Source: Leptospira semungkisensis (GTDB lineage Bacteria > Spirochaetota > Leptospiria > Leptospirales > Leptospiraceae). Taken from it: DNA of 64,000 nt. The stretch spans positions 62,001 through 126,000 of the forward strand of contig NZ_RQEP01000012.1 of the NCBI RefSeq assembly GCF_004770055.1, given 5' to 3'. Positions 35,258 through 43,946 of this stretch are shown in pieces (the stretch's first letter is position 1; each line of letters begins with the position of its first letter). Made by a program: the position numbers and the translations under genes. Below the pieces are notes generated by a model that saw nothing but the letters and a program-made list of their open reading frames with translations, had not been told where the DNA came from and did no database searches.

Positions 35258-36184
35258 GTGAAAGCGAGATTATTGAGCGTCGAAGAAGTACTTTCCGAAT
35301 ACGCCTTAGGTTCCGAGAAAGAATTCTTGGAGAAGGCTCAGGCCTGGTCATTGCCTAAGGATGGAAAGGGAAAATACAAAGCAGATGTTTTGGACAAGTA
35401 CTTCTCCAAGAAGGATAAGAGTGCATACGAGTCTGTGATCATCGCAGTTTCTAATCAAAAAGGTGGCGAAGGAAAAACCACAGTCTCCATTTGCTTGGCT
35501 GAGGCTTTGGCCAAGGCGGGCAAGAAAGTGCTTCTATTGGACTGGGACGCTCAGGCCAATATTACCCAGCTTTATGTAGGCCAAACGGAGAAGTCTATAT
35601 TCCATTCTCTTGGGTATAAGAACGAGGACAAGCTTCCTATTTCGGAGATCATAGTGAATCTCGCTCCAGGATTGGATCTGGTTCCTTCTTCCATTCATTT
35701 GGCGAACTTTACTACTCCGTATGAGAGAGACGATTTCGATCTATTGAAAGAAGCTCTTCTTCCTGTGCGTTCTTCTTATGAGTATATTATTATAGATTGT
35801 CCTCCTTCTCTTGGATTGATCCTGGAGAATGCGCTTATCGCTGCTGACTCTGTCTTGGTTCCGATCCAGACTAGAGCGTTTAGCGTGCAGGGACTGAAAG
35901 ATCTTCATGGCACCATAGAGAAGATCCGTAAAAAAGCAAATCCGACCCTTGGACTTTTGGGTGCGGTATTGAATCAATATGAGGACTCGAGGGCTCTTTC
36001 CGGTCTGGCAGAGACAGTGCGTAAGTATTTTCCTGTTTTTGAATCAGTAGTTTATAGAAGAGAAGCTATTCCTCAGTCCCAAGCAAAACGTAAACTTTTA
36101 TCAGAATATGATCCTAAGGCGATGCAAATGTTTTCCATTCTCGCTGAAGAAGTGATGAGGAGATCCGATGGCAAAAAGAGCTGA
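35258..36184 (+). CDS. parA: ParA-family partition ATPase (second system), with N-terminal extension
   Basis: This is a 308-residue ParA. Residues 1-60 are an extra domain (LLSVEEVLSEYALGSEKEFL) that could bind DNA, as in type Ia partition ATPases that repress their own operon. The ATPase core follows: deviant Walker A KGGEGKTT near residue 70, LLLDWDAQANITQLY and IIDCPPSLGLI. It starts at GTG 35258; a TTGACA lies at 35208-35213 without a good -10. It overlaps parB by 17 nt, the same overlap as in the first system, but the proteins are clearly different. Confidence 0.92.
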   Translation: MKARLLSVEEVLSEYALGSEKEFLEKAQAWSLPKDGKGKYKADVLDKYFSKKDKSAYESVIIAVSNQKGGEGKTTVSICLAEALAKAGKKVLLLDWDAQANITQLYVGQTEKSIFHSLGYKNEDKLPISEIIVNLAPGLDLVPSSIHLANFTTPYERDDFDLLKEALLPVRSSYEYIIIDCPPSLGLILENALIAADSVLVPIQTRAFSVQGLKDLHGTIEKIRKKANPTLGLLGAVLNQYEDSRALSGLAETVRKYFPVFESVVYRREAIPQSQAKRKLLSEYDPKAMQMFSILAEEVMRRSDGKKS

Positions 36185-36869
36185 TTTCGCAGGACTGGAT
36201 TTGCTGACCGCATTCGGCGGAGAAGAAACTTCTAAAAAGGAGATCTCTCTCTCGGATATTCTTACTAATCCGGATCAACCCAGGGTCTTTGGCAAAGAAG
36301 ATGTGGGAGACTTGGTCGAATCCATGAAGAGGCTCGGACTGATCGAGCCGATCGTGGTCCGCAAGCAGGGCAAAAAATTCCAGATCGTCGCAGGAGAGAG
36401 AAGATTTCAGGCGGCGAAGATCTTAGGTTGGAAATCGGTGCCTGTGGTGGAGACCGAGGCTTCCGAAGATAGATGCTATGAGATCGCCTTGGCTGAGAAC
36501 GAAAAGAGAAAGAGCCTAAATCCTTGGGAAGTGGGGCGAGCAATTCAGTTCTTAAGAAAGGAAAGAAAGAAAACTGCCGAAGAGGTAGGAAAGATTCTAG
36601 GCTACACTGAAAGATATGTGAAGCAATTGAGCTCCATTGCTAGATTGGATCAGAAATCGGTCTCCGAGATGTTGAAGACCGGAGCAGAGCCTTCTGTTAA
36701 GAACCTTGAAACCTTATTAAAGAAGAAGGAAGGCAGAGGGGGTGAAATGATTTCACCCCGCAAGTCTCCTGAGAGGATCGTTGTCGACCTAAAGTCTCTC
36801 AGCTCCAAGAACAGAGATTCTTTTCTAAAGGAACTTTCCAATCTAAAGAAAAAATACGGATTAAGCTGA
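36168..36869 (+). CDS. parB: ParB-family partition protein (second system), short
   Basis: The 233-residue protein has the ParB N-terminal domain: SDILTNPDQPR, GERRFQAAKILGW (about residues 73-85) and ALAENEKRKSLNPWEVGRAI. A helix-turn-helix follows (TAEEVGKILGYTERYVKQLS). The C-terminal part (SPERIVVDLKSLSSKNRDSF) is short. A perfect 21-bp palindrome lies inside this gene, encoding the Gly-Gly-Glu-Met-Ile-Ser-Pro stretch, and probably is a parS site. It follows parA with a 17-nt overlap. Confidence 0.9.
   Translation: MAKRADFAGLDLLTAFGGEETSKKEISLSDILTNPDQPRVFGKEDVGDLVESMKRLGLIEPIVVRKQGKKFQIVAGERRFQAAKILGWKSVPVVETEASEDRCYEIALAENEKRKSLNPWEVGRAIQFLRKERKKTAEEVGKILGYTERYVKQLSSIARLDQKSVSEMLKTGAEPSVKNLETLLKKKEGRGGEMISPRKSPERIVVDLKSLSSKNRDSFLKELSNLKKKYGLS
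36739..36759. promoter_or_regulatory. 21-bp palindrome copy B, candidate parS of second system
   Basis: GGGGTGAAAT, one base, ATTTCACCCC: a perfect inverted repeat with 10-bp arms inside parB, nearly identical to copy A about 1.66 kb upstream. Its core TGAAAT/ATTTCA is only loosely like the general parS (TGTTTCACGTGAAACA). Confidence 0.7.
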
Positions 36870-36990
36870 ACCTTCTTCTTTTTTTCTCGTTGGAGAAAAC
36901 CCCCGTTTTTCTATTTTGTTCTCAGACGACCGCTTCGAGAAAGGCTTCGCTCGACTCTCGGAGTAAATCCGTTTTATATTAAGGAATCGA

Positions 36991-37596
36991 ATGAAAATCG
37001 GTATCATAGTAGCTTCTCAACAAAAAGAATCCCAGTCCGCAAAAGTAGGAGCCTTCTTAGGTTCAAAATTGAAAGAAATGTCAGTCGATACTTGGACTCT
37101 GGACCTTGGAAAGAATCCTCTTCCTTTGTACGACTCGACCCAGACGGAGTCCAATTCTGTTTGGCAGGGAGTTTGGAAACCGATCGACTCAGAACTAAAG
37201 AGCTCAGAAGGTTTTGTGGTAGTTACTCCCGAGTATGGCGGAATGGCCAGCCCAGCGAGTAAGAATTTCTTCTTACATGCGGGTCTTGCTCAGTTGGGTC
37301 ATAAGCCTGCGCTTCTTGCATCTGTTTCTTCCGGAAGAGGTGGTGCATTTCCGATCAACGAACTCCGAGCTAGTTCTTATAAAAATTCTAAGATCTGTTA
37401 TCTTCCTGAGCATTTGATCTTTAGGGATGTGGAGCATCTTGTCAACGGAGGTGAGCCTGCTTCTCCTGAAGATACTTTCATCCGGGACAGAAGCGTGTTT
37501 GCCTTAAAGATTCTCATCGCTTACGCAAATTCTCTTTCTGAGATTCGCGAATCTGGAGTGGTCTATGATGCCCGCTTTAAGAACGGAATGTCCTGA
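36991..37596 (+). CDS. NADPH-dependent FMN reductase family protein
   Basis: The 201-residue flavodoxin-like protein has the N-terminal phosphate loop region IIVASQQKESQSAKVGAFL, a middle FVVVTPEYGGMASPASKNF (the family's PEY motif, which holds the flavin) and SVSSGRGGAFPINELR. Members reduce FMN, azo compounds, quinones or chromate with NAD(P)H; the natural electron acceptor is usually unknown. It has its own 121-nt upstream gap after parB and stands alone, so it is probably monocistronic. Confidence 0.9.
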   Translation: MKIGIIVASQQKESQSAKVGAFLGSKLKEMSVDTWTLDLGKNPLPLYDSTQTESNSVWQGVWKPIDSELKSSEGFVVVTPEYGGMASPASKNFFLHAGLAQLGHKPALLASVSSGRGGAFPINELRASSYKNSKICYLPEHLIFRDVEHLVNGGEPASPEDTFIRDRSVFALKILIAYANSLSEIRESGVVYDARFKNGMS

Positions 37597-37920
37597 AGAA
37601 TATTTGAAATCTAAGAAATCTTGAAAATACGTTCTCGGGCTGCAGAAACGGGCCAGGAATGAAATTCCAAATGCGACATAATTTTTCCGTACCAAAGGGA
37701 ATTCTGGGATAGGGGAGGGCCCTATCTTCTTCCGGAAAGGGCTCGAGAATTTAGTTTGCAAACCCGATCTTTAAATAGGATCAATCTTCTCCTTTCCGAG
37801 GGTCTCAATTCCGGAACTCTTTCGTGAGTTAGGATTCTACAGGAAAAAAAGTCAGATAAACAGAGCGATCGATATGGAAGCGTTCGCAAACAATACCCGA
37901 AAGATCGGAAGCAGGAGTTC
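37597..37920. other. 324-bp intergenic region
   Basis: No credible gene is present: short open frames on both strands have no protein-like character. I see no strong terminator. An AGGAG just before 37921 is the ribosome-binding site of the next gene. Promoters for the cyclic-nucleotide-binding protein presumably lie here but cannot be pinned down. Confidence 0.5.
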
Positions 37921-38319
37921 ATGAACAAAATCAATATTCCCGCCGGACAAATTATTTTCAGAGAAGGTGAGATGAATAATTCCATGTACATTATTACCTC
38001 CGGCACTGTTGAAATATTTTTTACTCATAAAAATTCGGCCACTCGCTTGGCTTTGATGAAGAAAGGCGATTTTTTTGGGGAGATGGCTCTGTTTCGTGCG
38101 AAGCCAAGGACCGCCACAGCTAGAGCGATCATAGACACAGAAATGGTGCCTGTGGAATCAAAGCAGCAACTAGAGAGATATCTAATCGCGAATCCTGAAT
38201 TTGCTGCTAAGATGGTGCGAATACTTGCGGATCGCTTGGCGAATACGAATGAGCTTTTGATCTCGAAATTGAATGAGATCACTACGAAAGAGATCGAGTA
38301 CCAGATAGATGATAAATAG
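37921..38319 (+). CDS. Single-domain cyclic-nucleotide-binding protein
   Basis: The 132 residues are almost entirely one cNMP-binding domain: NIPAGQIIFREGEMNNSMYI, GTVEIFF and the phosphate-binding cassette GDFFGEMALFRAKPRTATAR (about residues 45-64, with Glu and Arg as in functional sites). A C-terminal helix follows (FAAKMVRILADRLANTNELL). There is no output domain, so it likely acts by binding another protein. The ATG has AGGAG 5 nt upstream. It is convergent with a diguanylate cyclase gene, but it should bind cAMP or cGMP rather than c-di-GMP. Confidence 0.9.
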   Translation: MNKINIPAGQIIFREGEMNNSMYIITSGTVEIFFTHKNSATRLALMKKGDFFGEMALFRAKPRTATARAIIDTEMVPVESKQQLERYLIANPEFAAKMVRILADRLANTNELLISKLNEITTKEIEYQIDDK

Positions 38320-38331
38320 GTGCTTCTGCAC

Positions 38332-39354
38332 CTATTCGTAAACGATTCTGTCTTTTCCTAATGATTTAGCTTCGTACAATCTTGCATCCGAGATGGAGTA
38401 GAGCCTGCTACTTTCTTCTCCATCTTTAGGGTATTCGGAAACCCCGCCTGAGACTGTGACTTCTATCCCGAAATCGTTCTTTGAGGAATTTCTTAAATAA
38501 GTCCTGAATCTTTCTATGGCGACTCTTGCGTTTGCTTTGGAGGTCTCAGGGAGAATGACAGTGAACTCTTCTCCTCCTACTCGGCAGCTAATGTCTTCGG
38601 TACGGAAGGCATACATGAGAGTTCCTGCTACAAGCTTCAGTATATCATCACCGAAAGAATGTCCCTTGGTATCGTTGATCTTCTTGAAATTGTCTAGATC
38701 AAACAGAAATAAGCAGAAGTCACGCTGGTATCTTTTGCTTCTGGTGATCTCTTTGTTCAATACTAGATTGAAATATCTTCTGTTATAGATCCCTGTTCCT
38801 TCGTCTATGACTGCGTTCAGGATGATCTCTTCGAAAGAATAGATATCCACGATTTTCGGGTTTTCGATGAGTCGATTCTTTAGATAAATATAATCTAACA
38901 AGGCAACTACGAAGTTCATACTTCGTCCGAGTTGCTTGCTGATCCCCTCAGCATGAGAATAGACTTCTTTCCAGAGAGATCTGGCTTCTGATTCTGGGAG
39001 GTCTAAATTTGCTATGATACGGAAGAAGTCGGAGTAGAAATAATCGTCCTTCTTTCCCATCTCCTCGAATTTGGTAGCTAGGCTCGGAAGGGGAGCTTGT
39101 CTGTCGTTTACGATCTCTAAGATTGCAGTCTTTCTTTCGGAGTTGAGCTGACCGAGTCCTTTGAAACGGTCCCTCATCTCTATGAGTTCGTTCCTGGCCA
39201 AATTAGCTGTGGTTTCGTGGGCGTTAAGAGTTTGCTCCGCTGCGAGAAGCTCTACTTCGCCTAGCTTGGAGACTCTTTCGTACAGCTCCAGAAGTTCTCT
39301 GAGTTTTTGGATCTCTTCTTCTCTTGATTTTAAAACTTCTTCCAAATTACTCAT
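38332..39354 (-). CDS. Diguanylate cyclase (GGDEF domain)
   Basis: The 340-residue soluble protein has a coiled-coil start (EEVLKSREEEIQKLRELLEL), a helical middle and a C-terminal GGDEF domain (about residues 180-340). The active-site motif is GGEEF, which is functional in this family. RTED lies five residues before it, forming the product-inhibition I-site. It should make c-di-GMP from two GTP. I start it at ATG 39354 (MSNLEEVL) after GGAAAGAG; the frame is open to 39504, but that part overlaps the divergent SDR gene. Confidence 0.92.
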   Translation of the reverse strand: MSNLEEVLKSREEEIQKLRELLELYERVSKLGEVELLAAEQTLNAHETTANLARNELIEMRDRFKGLGQLNSERKTAILEIVNDRQAPLPSLATKFEEMGKKDDYFYSDFFRIIANLDLPESEARSLWKEVYSHAEGISKQLGRSMNFVVALLDYIYLKNRLIENPKIVDIYSFEEIILNAVIDEGTGIYNRRYFNLVLNKEITRSKRYQRDFCLFLFDLDNFKKINDTKGHSFGDDILKLVAGTLMYAFRTEDISCRVGGEEFTVILPETSKANARVAIERFRTYLRNSSKNDFGIEVTVSGGVSEYPKDGEESSRLYSISDARLYEAKSLGKDRIVYE

Positions 39355-39492
39355 TCTCTTTCCGGATCGAAATATTACGGCAAGATTGCCGAACCTTGGT
39401 CTTTCTCTTTCGCAATGTATTTTACTGGTAAAATAATTCTTTTCCCGCCTTGTGGTAAACCAATTTAATGGATCACTCGGCGGTTTACTCCT

Positions 39493-40257
39493 ATGTCCAA
39501 CCATACTCCAAAGAAAAAAGTTATCATTACCGGAGCTAGTTCCGGAATTGGCAGAGAATTAGCGCTATTATATGGCAAAGCGGGGCATGATGTGGCATTG
39601 ACCGCTCGCCGCAAAAAAGTTTTGGAAGATATAGCCAAACAGATCAAGGGTTTTAACGCAGGCGGGAAGGTTCTGACCGCAAGCCTAGACGTTTCCGAAA
39701 CCGATGATAATTTTAAGGTACTTCCCAAGTTAGCAAAGGATTTGGGAGGAGTGGATTTGTTTATCGCGAATGCTGGGATCTCTACTAGCTCTTCTTTCGG
39801 TGTGAAGAGTTTTGAGGCGGACAAGAAGGTGATCGATACGAATGTTCTGGGCCTAATGGCAGGAGTCTCCGCTCTACAAAGTATTCTTCGTTCTCAGAAG
39901 AAGGGGCAGATCGTAGGGATTTCCTCTGTAGCTTCTTTCAGAGGGCTTCCCGGTTCAGCAAGTTATTCGACTTCTAAGGCTGCGGTCTCCACCTACTTGG
40001 AAGCTTTAAGAGGAGAGGTAAGAAAATTCGGGATCAAGGTTACAGTGATCCATCCGGGATTCATTGATACGCCTATCAATCAAAAGCTGGATTCTCGTCC
40101 TTTTCTTGTTTCCGTAGAAAAGGGAGGCAAAAAAATTTACGATAGGATCGAATCCGGCGTAAGGTCTGCGACCGTTCCTTGGTTTCCATGGGCGATTGTA
40201 GGAGTTTTGATGAGATCGATCCCGGAGTTCTTATGGGAGAAAATCGAAGCTAAATAG
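39493..40257 (+). CDS. Short-chain dehydrogenase/reductase
   Basis: The 254-residue SDR has the cofactor motif TGASSGIG (about residues 12-19), NAG at IANAGIS, catalytic Ser in GISSVASF and YxxxK in YSTSK. A hydrophobic C-terminus (WFPWAIVGVLMRSIPEFL) suggests membrane association, as in 3-ketodihydrosphingosine reductase-like or DltE-like SDRs. The substrate is unknown. The basic residues after the first strand (ARRKK) suggest NADPH use. It is probably co-transcribed with the LMW phosphatase 13 nt downstream. Confidence 0.88.
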   Translation: MSNHTPKKKVIITGASSGIGRELALLYGKAGHDVALTARRKKVLEDIAKQIKGFNAGGKVLTASLDVSETDDNFKVLPKLAKDLGGVDLFIANAGISTSSSFGVKSFEADKKVIDTNVLGLMAGVSALQSILRSQKKGQIVGISSVASFRGLPGSASYSTSKAAVSTYLEALRGEVRKFGIKVTVIHPGFIDTPINQKLDSRPFLVSVEKGGKKIYDRIESGVRSATVPWFPWAIVGVLMRSIPEFLWEKIEAK

Positions 40258-40270
40258 TTTCTTTTTCGTC

Positions 40271-40786
40271 ATGGTGGATTCTCCAGAGTCTCAGCTTAGA
40301 TGTAAGGTATTGTTTGTTTGCCTGGGAAATATTTGCAGGTCCCCGGCTGCAGAGGGTGCGTTTACTGATCTGATCCAGAAGAGAGGGTTCTCTCATCTCT
40401 TTGAGGTGGATTCCTGCGGCACGTCACGCTATCATATAGGTGAACTCGCGGATTCAAGAACGAGACAAACTGCGCGCAAGAAAGGAATAGAACTGGTTCA
40501 CAAGGCCAGACAATTTAAAAAATCCGATTTCGAAAATTTTGATTATATCCTCGCCATGGATAGATCCAACCAAAAGGATCTGATTGCATTGGCTTCCGGC
40601 GATGAAGAAAGAAAAAAAGTCCATTTGTTTAGAAAGTTCCAAAAAGGTCCGGGCAAGGATTCAGATGTTCCGGATCCGTATTACGGGACCATGAAGGATT
40701 TTGAAGAGGTCCACCAAATTGTTTCGGATGCTTCGGAAGGGTTTCTGGAGTTTGTTTTGAATAAGAATGGAGTAAAGAATGCCTAA
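40271..40786 (+). CDS. Low-molecular-weight protein tyrosine phosphatase
   Basis: The 171-residue protein has the P-loop CLGNICRSP with nucleophile Cys17 and Arg23, ILAMDRSNQKDL, and the general-acid aspartate in VPDPYYG. These are complete active-site features, so it should be an active phosphatase, possibly on tyrosine or arginine phosphate. It is slightly longer than the usual ~155 residues. It is sandwiched between an SDR and NDH-2 and overlaps the latter by 8 nt. Confidence 0.93.
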   Translation: MVDSPESQLRCKVLFVCLGNICRSPAAEGAFTDLIQKRGFSHLFEVDSCGTSRYHIGELADSRTRQTARKKGIELVHKARQFKKSDFENFDYILAMDRSNQKDLIALASGDEERKKVHLFRKFQKGPGKDSDVPDPYYGTMKDFEEVHQIVSDASEGFLEFVLNKNGVKNA

Positions 40787-42065
40787 GGCTTTAGAAAAAA
40801 AGAAAATCGTAGTGATCGGTGTCGGATTCGGGGGACTGCAAGCGATCAAGAAGCTTTCCAAAGATGATAACCTTGAGATCATAGCCATCGATAAGAAAAA
40901 TCACCATTTGTTCCAGCCATTATTATACCAAGTTGCCACAGCCGTTTTAAGTCCTGCGGATATCGCGATCCCAACCCGCTCTCTCATTGGAGACAAAAAG
41001 AATGTCACAGTGTATTTGGGAGAAGTGGAGAAGATAGACATCCAAGCAAAGAAGGTCTATTTTCAAAACCATGCAGAAGATTATGATTATCTAATATTAG
41101 CAGCGGGCGCAAAAAGCGGCTATTTCGGAAATGATCATTGGAAGAAGCATTCCATCGGATTAAAATCCCTTAGAGACGCACTTTCTATTCGCACTAAGAT
41201 ACTTACCTCTTTCGAGCAGGCGGAACTCGCCGGAGATCCTGAGGAAACCAAAAGGCTTTTGAATTATGTGATTATCGGAGGGGGACCTACGGGAGTGGAG
41301 CTTGCCGGTTCGATAGCGGAGCTTTCTCATGAGATCGTGAGAAACGAATTCCATACGATTGATCCCGCTTTGGCAAAGATCACATTGATCGAAGCTTCTC
41401 CTAGATTGCTTGCTACTTTCGCTCCTAAGTTAGGCGACTTCGCAAAGAAGCGTCTCGAAAAAAGAGGAGTAGAAGTCTTAACCGGTACCAAGGTGCTGAG
41501 TATAGACGACGAAGGAGTGGAGATAGAAGGAAGAAGGATCCCTTCTGCCACGATTATCTGGGCTGCGGGTGTGCAGGCAAATTCCATAGGCGCTTCTCTT
41601 GGAACTCCTTTAGATAGAGGGGGAAGGGTAATCGTAGATGAATATTGTAATATAGAAGGTCATCCGGAAGTATTCGTAATCGGAGACATCGCTAGTTACT
41701 CCAAGGGATTGGAAAGACCTCTTCCGGGAGTTTCTCCTGTGGCTATGCAACAGGGGAGATATGTTGCCTCTATCATTCGCGGAGATGAAAGATCCAAGAA
41801 AAGAAAACCTTTTCATTATATAGATAAGGGAAGTATGGCGACTATCGGTAGACAGGATGCTGTCGCTCAAGTCGGTAATTTTAAAATGAAGGGCTTCTTT
41901 GGTTGGCTCGCTTGGTTGTTCGTGCATATATTCTACCAAGTCGGTTTCAAGAATAAGATCTCCATCTTCATTACTTGGGTTTGGGCCTATATGGCATTTC
42001 GCGCCGAGGCTCGTCTGATCCAGGACGAGGTGGAAGCGAAACAGGATGTTTCTGTCACAAATTGA
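40779..42065 (+). CDS. ndh: Type II NADH:quinone oxidoreductase
   Basis: NDH-2 passes electrons from NADH to the quinone pool without pumping protons. The 428-residue flavoprotein has an FAD motif VIGVGFGGLQAIKKL (about residues 9-23) and HHLFQPLLYQVATAVLSPAD. The NADH motif is VIIGGGPTGVELAGSIAEL (about 163-181), and EVFVIGDIAS is the second FAD contact. The C-terminal amphipathic region FFGWLAWLFVHIFYQVGFKN should anchor it to the membrane. Menaquinone is the likely acceptor, given mqnD in this window. It overlaps the LMW phosphatase by 8 nt. Confidence 0.93.
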   Translation: MPKALEKKKIVVIGVGFGGLQAIKKLSKDDNLEIIAIDKKNHHLFQPLLYQVATAVLSPADIAIPTRSLIGDKKNVTVYLGEVEKIDIQAKKVYFQNHAEDYDYLILAAGAKSGYFGNDHWKKHSIGLKSLRDALSIRTKILTSFEQAELAGDPEETKRLLNYVIIGGGPTGVELAGSIAELSHEIVRNEFHTIDPALAKITLIEASPRLLATFAPKLGDFAKKRLEKRGVEVLTGTKVLSIDDEGVEIEGRRIPSATIIWAAGVQANSIGASLGTPLDRGGRVIVDEYCNIEGHPEVFVIGDIASYSKGLERPLPGVSPVAMQQGRYVASIIRGDERSKKRKPFHYIDKGSMATIGRQDAVAQVGNFKMKGFFGWLAWLFVHIFYQVGFKNKISIFITWVWAYMAFRAEARLIQDEVEAKQDVSVTN

Positions 42066-42114
42066 ACCTCGAAAAAGCCTTGAAGCGGACTCGAGTGCGA
42101 TAAGATTTAGTTAG

Positions 42115-42927
42115 ATGCGCGCGGATACCTGGGTAGGTAAGACCATCGTTGTCACGGGAGGCTCTTCCGGAATCGGAGCCTCTCTTCTGGACCTATTGTC
42201 TCAGATTCCTTGTAAGATCATTAATCTTTCCCGCACTGAGCCTGAGCTGATCCAAAAGATCTCTAAGGGCAAGGAGAAGAGAGCGGCGAGCCTATCTCAT
42301 ATCTCCGTGGACCTTTCTTCGGAGAAGGAGATCAATAAGGCAGTTGCAAAGCTAGCCAAGCTGACCGATGGCATTGACGTTCTATTCAATAATGCCGGTG
42401 TTACCGCTCATTCTAGATTCGATCAGACCCAAATAGAGGCCTTTCGCAAGGCATTCGATATTAATTTCTTCGGTCCTGTGTTCTTGACCATGCGTCTTCT
42501 TCCCTATTTGAAAAAGAATAAGGGAGCAGTCATGGTTACTTCTACAGTGAGCGGACTGTACGGGATCCCTGCGAGAAGTGCTTACTCTTCTTCCAAGTCT
42601 GCTCTGCATGCAGTCATGGAATCTGCTCGTATCGAGCTATCCGAAGAAGGCCTGCGCTTTATCATCTTCTGTCCTCCTTATACTAAAACGAATCTAAGAG
42701 CGAACGGAATCGATGGGGATGGCAAGAAATTAGGCGAATCCCATTATTCAGGCAAAAGTAAATCTCCTATAGAAGTTGCAAAAAAGATGATAGAGGCGAT
42801 AGAAGATCCGAACGCGAGATTGGTAGTCATGGACAAAAGCGGTTGGTTCTTGAAATGGATGAGGAATATTTCTCCTTCTTTCTTAGAAAAGGTACTGTAC
42901 AAAAAACTTTATAAGGACTTTCATTAA
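42115..42927 (+). CDS. Short-chain dehydrogenase/reductase
   Basis: The 270-residue SDR has [12 protein letters not shown] (about residues 14-25), [18 protein letters not shown] with the catalytic Ser, and YSSSK with Tyr and Lys. It is distinct in sequence from the SDR at 39493. Its C-terminal [20 protein letters not shown] resembles membrane-associated DHRS7-like enzymes that act on lipids or steroids. The substrate is unknown. It is followed after 16 nt by an SRPBCC protein. Confidence 0.88.
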   Translation: MRADTWVGKTIVVTGGSSGIGASLLDLLSQIPCKIINLSRTEPELIQKISKGKEKRAASLSHISVDLSSEKEINKAVAKLAKLTDGIDVLFNNAGVTAHSRFDQTQIEAFRKAFDINFFGPVFLTMRLLPYLKKNKGAVMVTSTVSGLYGIPARSAYSSSKSALHAVMESARIELSEEGLRFIIFCPPYTKTNLRANGIDGDGKKLGESHYSGKSKSPIEVAKKMIEAIEDPNARLVVMDKSGWFLKWMRNISPSFLEKVLYKKLYKDFH

Positions 42928-42943
42928 TTTGAAACTCGGGGCT

Positions 42944-43366
42944 ATGGAAACAAGAAGCATTATTAAGGAATTCAAATATGCGTTTCCTTTGGAAAAAGTT
43001 TGGAGCGCTGTGACGGTTAACGAGGAATTGATCCACTGGCTCGCTGATAAGGTGACTGGCCGTCCTAAGATCGGCGGAAACTTTTCCTGGACCTGGAATT
43101 TGGGTCCTGAAGGAGAACTCACTTCTACCGGGGTCTACAAGAAGATCGTTCCATTCGAAGAATTGATCTTACAATGGCAGGATCATCCCGCAGGTGATAT
43201 AGAATTAAAACTTGAATTCGAGAAAGACGGAGAAGAAGGCACTCTTCTTAGATTGACGAACTCAGGCTATCCCCTCGGAGACAAATATGATTTCTGGATA
43301 GAGGCAGCCTCCGAAGGTTGGGACGAAGAGAGTATGCATCTTCTCCAATACCTAATGAAAAATTGA
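42944..43366 (+). CDS. SRPBCC / AHSA1-like protein
   Basis: The 140-residue protein has the AHSA1-type SRPBCC pattern: FKYAFPLEKVWSAVTVNEEL, a conserved tryptophan pair in GGNFSWTWNLG, VPFEELILQW and a final helix GWDEESMHLLQYLMKN. Members bind hydrophobic ligands or, in Aha1, regulate Hsp90. There is an htpG 11 kb away, but no evidence links them. I start it at ATG 42944 with CGGGG upstream; a TTG at 42929 would add five residues. Confidence 0.85.
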   Translation: METRSIIKEFKYAFPLEKVWSAVTVNEELIHWLADKVTGRPKIGGNFSWTWNLGPEGELTSTGVYKKIVPFEELILQWQDHPAGDIELKLEFEKDGEEGTLLRLTNSGYPLGDKYDFWIEAASEGWDEESMHLLQYLMKN

Positions 43367-43539
43367 GATCCCAAACCGACTAAATACATCTTCTAGTTTT
43401 TCTCTTGAACTCTTGGGTCTCTAAAAAAAGATGGCATTAGAGCCCTGTTCCAAAGGGTTCGCGCGGTCTCTCCGCGAAGCAAGAGGTACACCCTTCCTCA
43501 GCGGAGTAGATTCGTTAGGACTGCTCTTTCAAGGTGGTA

Positions 43540-43911
43540 ATGATAGTGGAATTTCCAGAACTAGATCCGTACTTCCAAAGTCTCACGGATATCACAGATA
43601 CAATTTCGATCTTAAACTCTCCGTATGAATCCGATTTCGACGCAGACATTTCCAAGATGGAAGATTTTTGGAGGGATGTCCAGGCTATGGGTTGGCTCTC
43701 CACTGACAAAGAATACTTCAACCTATTTACCAGTCATTTTTCCTTTCATATCAAGATCGTAGAAGAGATCGTCAGAGAAGCAAGAGAGATCTTGGACCCG
43801 GAACGCAGAGCGTATGTGAAGCGTTTAGTGTCTTATTGCAAGAGCACTGAAGAGTGGTTGGCGGATCTTCAAAAACGCCGTAGAGCCACAGAAACTCTCG
43901 CTACCGCTTAA
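43540..43911 (+). CDS. Hypothetical protein
   Basis: The 123-residue, mainly helical acidic protein has no recognised domain. Visible features are a Trp-rich middle ([16 protein letters not shown]) and a charged helical C-terminus ([20 protein letters not shown]). I start it at ATG 43540, since AAGG lies 5 nt before it. It is preceded by a gap (43367-43539) containing a small hairpin (CGCGG/CCGCG, 43462-43476). A GC-rich hairpin directly after it may end its transcript. Confidence 0.7.
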   Translation: MIVEFPELDPYFQSLTDITDTISILNSPYESDFDADISKMEDFWRDVQAMGWLSTDKEYFNLFTSHFSFHIKIVEEIVREAREILDPERRAYVKRLVSYCKSTEEWLADLQKRRRATETLATA

Positions 43912-43929
43912 GATATATTCTATTGACAT

Positions 43930-43946
43930 CCCCGGTTATGCCGGGG
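43930..43946 (+). terminator. GC hairpin after the 43540 gene, overlapping the next start
   Basis: CCCCGG, loop TTATG, CCGGGG, followed by AGTTTTG. It looks like a modest intrinsic terminator 18 nt after a stop codon. The ATG at 43938 of the next gene lies in the loop, so it could instead hide that start. Confidence 0.45.
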
